From: a virus
Length of the DNA: 21,673 nt
Virus record (IMG/VR): IMGVR_UViG_3300025941_000108
Coordinates: 1-21,673 of that record
Direction: 5' to 3' (one strand)
Positions 19,610-21,673 of the stretch are shown here, one piece after another; positions within the stretch are counted from its first letter, which is position 1, and each line of letters starts with the position of its first letter. The notes beneath the pieces are model-generated. The model searched no databases and was not told where the DNA came from. It worked only from the letters and a program-made list of their open reading frames with translations. The translations under genes were made by a program, and so were the position numbers.

Positions 19610-20826
19610 CCGAGCACAGCCTTCTCGGGGCGTCGAGCGCCTATCGCTGGCTCAGCTGCCCGGGATCCTTCCGGTTGTCACAGACCGCGCCGCATCGACC
19701 GTCGTCGATCTATGCCGCGACCGGGACCCTGGCGCACGAGTACATCGAGAACGCGGTGACAAGCGGGGTCGAAATCGTCCTGCCCTCCGAGTTGGGTCGG
19801 GTGTGGTCCCGGGACGGGCACCTCATCACTGTCGATCAGGCATTTATCGACGGTATTCACGTCATGCTGGACTATTTTTATGAAGCCTGCGGTCGCGGTC
19901 CGGAGCCGAGACCTGATGCTGACTGGCGTGATGTCGAGTTTCGGGTCGATCTCGACAGCTACTTTCCCGGACGCCCCCCGGTCCCTGTGTTCGGCACAGT
20001 CGATGCCGGGATTGTGTCCGGTGAAATCCTGGAGGTCGTCGATTACAAGAACGGGTCCGGCATTACTGTCTCCGCGGTCGAGAACCCGCAGTTGATGTTC
20101 TATGGCGCCGGGGTCTTGGGCGCTTTGCCGGCAGCCCAGCGCGATCAGGTAAAGACGGTAAAACTCACCATTGTGCAGCCGCACGCCTCGGGTGTTTCCC
20201 CGATCCGATCCTGGGAAATCGATGTAGTCGACCTCTTGATGTGGGTCGACGAGGTGCTGGTCCCGGGGGTCGAAGCCTGCGCTCAGCCGGATGCGCCTCT
20301 GGTCCCGGGGTCCTGGTGTAGATTTTGTCCGGTATCGCACGCCTGTCCCAAGCTGATGGCCGACGCCCTGGAGATGGCCAAGGCCGAGTTCGACGACGAC
20401 CTCAACCTCGATCCCGACAACGCGCTGCCCGCGGTAGACGAACTGGCCAAAGCCCTCGACACCGCCGAGCGGGCCGAGTTGTGGATCGCCCGGATCCGCG
20501 AGTTCGCGATCGACCAGCTGCAGCACCAGGTGCGTATCCCGGGCTGGGGTCTGGTCCCGACCAAAGCCACCCGCAAGTGGCTCGCCCCTGACACCGACAT
20601 CGCGCATCGCCTCTCCGACCTCGGCGCCAGCCACGACGAGATCTGGGAAACCCGGGTTCGCTCCCCGGCCCAGATCGAGCGGCAACTCCACCGCACCCGC
20701 AAGGGGCGCCTGATCTGGGACCAGGCCGCGACGACGATGGTCGAGGCTCGGTCCTCGGGGCTCAAGCTCGGCCGCGACGATACCACCGACGCCCTGGAGG
20801 AGTTCGATGACGACGCTGCAGGATGA
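19606..20826 (+). CDS. DUF2800 Cas4-like PD-(D/E)XK nuclease, 406 aa
   Basis: This matches phage DUF2800 proteins, exonuclease-like relatives of Cas4/RecB. The nuclease fold shows GTLAHEYIE (His 44), GTVDAGIV (Asp 133), VVDYKNG (Asp 146, Lys 148) and NPQLMFYG (Gln 162). A four-cysteine set, SCPGS (Cys 18) with WCRFCPVSHACP (Cys 238, 241, 247), fits a 4Fe-4S cluster as in Cas4/AddB. It probably resects DNA ends for recombination together with the DUF2815 ssDNA-binding protein downstream, a pairing known in many phages. The ATG at 19606 overlaps the previous stop; the end overlaps the 66-aa gene by 20 bases. Confidence 0.9.
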   Translation: MTEHSLLGASSAYRWLSCPGSFRLSQTAPHRPSSIYAATGTLAHEYIENAVTSGVEIVLPSELGRVWSRDGHLITVDQAFIDGIHVMLDYFYEACGRGPEPRPDADWRDVEFRVDLDSYFPGRPPVPVFGTVDAGIVSGEILEVVDYKNGSGITVSAVENPQLMFYGAGVLGALPAAQRDQVKTVKLTIVQPHASGVSPIRSWEIDVVDLLMWVDEVLVPGVEACAQPDAPLVPGSWCRFCPVSHACPKLMADALEMAKAEFDDDLNLDPDNALPAVDELAKALDTAERAELWIARIREFAIDQLQHQVRIPGWGLVPTKATRKWLAPDTDIAHRLSDLGASHDEIWETRVRSPAQIERQLHRTRKGRLIWDQAATTMVEARSSGLKLGRDDTTDALEEFDDDAAG

Positions 20827-21007
20827 TCTGGAACGGACACTGCCGATGTCTCAAAGGGTTTCGATGATGATGCTGTGGCTCGACCTGGAGCGGCTGCTGA
20901 TTAAGCTAGAAGAACGCCGCCGGGTTCTTAGCCGAGCTGAACTGGACGAGATCATCCTCGACCTGAAGCATATCATCGACTTCGTTGTACCAAAGCTACT
21001 GGCATGA
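20807..21007 (+). CDS. Small helical protein, 66 aa
   Basis: GGAGGAG lies five bases before the ATG, inside the end of the DUF2800 gene. The product is mostly helix with a coiled-coil tone (MLWLDLERLLIKLEERRRVL, ELDEIILDLKHIIDFVVPKL). No cysteines and no catalytic motif are seen. Its place between a DUF2800 nuclease and a DUF2815 protein suggests an accessory to that pair. The stop overlaps the next ATG (ATGA). No named family is recognised. Confidence 0.75.
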   Translation: MTTLQDDLERTLPMSQRVSMMMLWLDLERLLIKLEERRRVLSRAELDEIILDLKHIIDFVVPKLLA

Positions 21008-21171
21008 CCGAGCCAAACGACGAGGAGATCCGTCTCTTGGCGCTCTGGCTGCGCACGGTATCTAGCTACATCGAGAAGTATCCCCGCCCGTCAACCGTTG
21101 CCGCCAACATCAACCAAATCCGGCAGCATGTCGAAAACCTGGCGATCAAAGCCTACTCAAAGGAGACATAG
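21004..21171 (+). CDS. Small helical protein, 55 aa
   Basis: The start overlaps the previous stop (ATGA), and the end carries AAAGGAG, the ribosome-binding site of the next gene. The product runs MTEPNDEEIRLLALWLRTVS, then TVAANINQIRQHVENLAIKA, ending in YSKET. It is short and helical. Tight coupling on both sides supports a real gene. Function unknown; it may work with its 66-aa neighbour. Confidence 0.65.
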   Translation: MTEPNDEEIRLLALWLRTVSSYIEKYPRPSTVAANINQIRQHVENLAIKAYSKET

Positions 21172-21175
21172 GGAC

Positions 21176-21673
21176 ATGGCCTCGCTGCGTACCCCGATCG
21201 GTATCCTGAGCTTCCCCAATTTGTTCTCGCCCCGGCCGCGCTCGCCCGGCAGCGAGCCAGTCTACCAGTGCTCGATTTTGTTTGATCTGAACGCCCAGAA
21301 GGACCCAGCCTTTGCGGCACTGAAGAAAGCGGTCCTGGAGTGCATCGAGGACAAATGTGGTCCCGGCAAGAGCACTGACCGGCAGTTCATGGCCGGGCTG
21401 CGCTCGCCGTTCCGGCCGTGCTCCGAAAAATCCTATAACGGCTACGACATCGACGGCGGGGTGTTTATCTCGCCTTGGAGCAAGACCCGGCCGGGTCTCG
21501 TCGACGCGCAAAGAAACGAGATCATGGTCCCCGAGGATTTGTGGGCCGGCCAGCTGGTGCGGGCCACCGTGAGCCCGTTTTACTACAATAACAGCGGCAA
21601 CCGCGGGGTGTCGTTCGGGCTCAACAACCTGCAGCTCTGCGCCGCCGGCACGCGCCGGCTCGACGGCCGGAAG
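21176..21673 (+). CDS. DUF2815 ssDNA-binding protein, 5' part (166 codons seen)
   Basis: The N-terminus MASLRTPIGILSFPNLFSPR, the phrases YQCSILFDL and AALKKAVLECIEDK, GYDIDGGVFISPWSKTRPGLV and the segment GQLVRATVSPFYYNNSGNRGVSFGLNNLQL match DUF2815, an OB-fold-type phage single-strand DNA-binding family usually encoded beside DUF2800 and a family A DNA polymerase. It coats single strands during replication and recombination. AAAGGAG lies 8 bases before the ATG. The gene runs off the right edge, and a DNA polymerase gene can be expected beyond it. Confidence 0.9.
   Translation, partial: MASLRTPIGILSFPNLFSPRPRSPGSEPVYQCSILFDLNAQKDPAFAALKKAVLECIEDKCGPGKSTDRQFMAGLRSPFRPCSEKSYNGYDIDGGVFISPWSKTRPGLVDAQRNEIMVPEDLWAGQLVRATVSPFYYNNSGNRGVSFGLNNLQLCAAGTRRLDGRK

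Noticed and set aside
19678-20691. Long minus-strand open frame (337 codons) opposite the DUF2800 gene
   Set aside because: The plus strand shows the nuclease and four-Cys pattern; the antisense product looks like a GC-rich shadow.

Overview
The window reads as part of a temperate tailed-phage genome (free phage or prophage) from an alphaproteobacterial host, probably of the Rhizobiales type. It carries packaging genes, a portal, an integrase, a divergent repressor/Cro-like switch and a phage replication-recombination operon. The host guess rests on high GC and on families typical of Alphaproteobacteria: a DUF1153/SciP-like regulator, a DUF6456-like protein and this class of small terminase. 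No tRNA, rRNA, CRISPR array or insertion sequence was seen.

Layout. (1) Positions 1-8131, minus strand: a tightly overlapping morphogenesis block. In transcription order it holds a 40-aa ORF, small terminase, a repeat-rich non-coding stretch (6980-7491), three exported proteins (one an AbfB/LamG-like beta-sandwich), large terminase, a coiled-coil protein, two paralogous small basic proteins, the portal, and small genes running off the left edge. (2) 8175-9278: a small plus-strand cassette (acidic protein, HTH protein, 82-aa protein) with a minus-strand zinc-finger gene between them. (3) 15802 down to 9421, minus strand: repressor, excisionase-like HTH, integrase, DUF1153/SciP-like regulator, two small genes, a strong terminator, a primase-helicase (AEP-like plus DUF3987), an iteron-like and AT-rich intergenic region, a Cys-containing small protein and a DUF6456-like protein. 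(4) 16081-21673, plus strand: Cro-like HTH, RuvC-like resolvase, SNF2-type helicase, an unknown protein, a PAPS-reductase-like PP-loop protein, a Cas4-like DUF2800 nuclease, two small helical proteins and a DUF2815 ssDNA-binding protein cut by the right edge.

How the parts fit. The repressor and the plus-strand early operon diverge from a region holding a 48-bp near-perfect palindrome and further CACA/TGTG dyads, which is the likely lysis-lysogeny switch. The plus operon, together with the primase-helicase on the other strand, would copy and recombine the DNA. A candidate origin lies just after the primase-helicase gene. The terminase genes and the repeat array beside terS would package the product.

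Most unusual points: a well-formed plus-strand ORF with a strong ribosome-binding site lying exactly over a proline-rich insert in the portal gene; a SciP-like cell-cycle regulator gene placed between two copies of the integrase 3' end; a dense GAGAC/GTCTC and repeat region beside terS; a helically phased 10-bp repeat array; and a helicase leader RNA that could hide its own ribosome-binding site. All functions are read from sequence motifs and family knowledge; no search was run.
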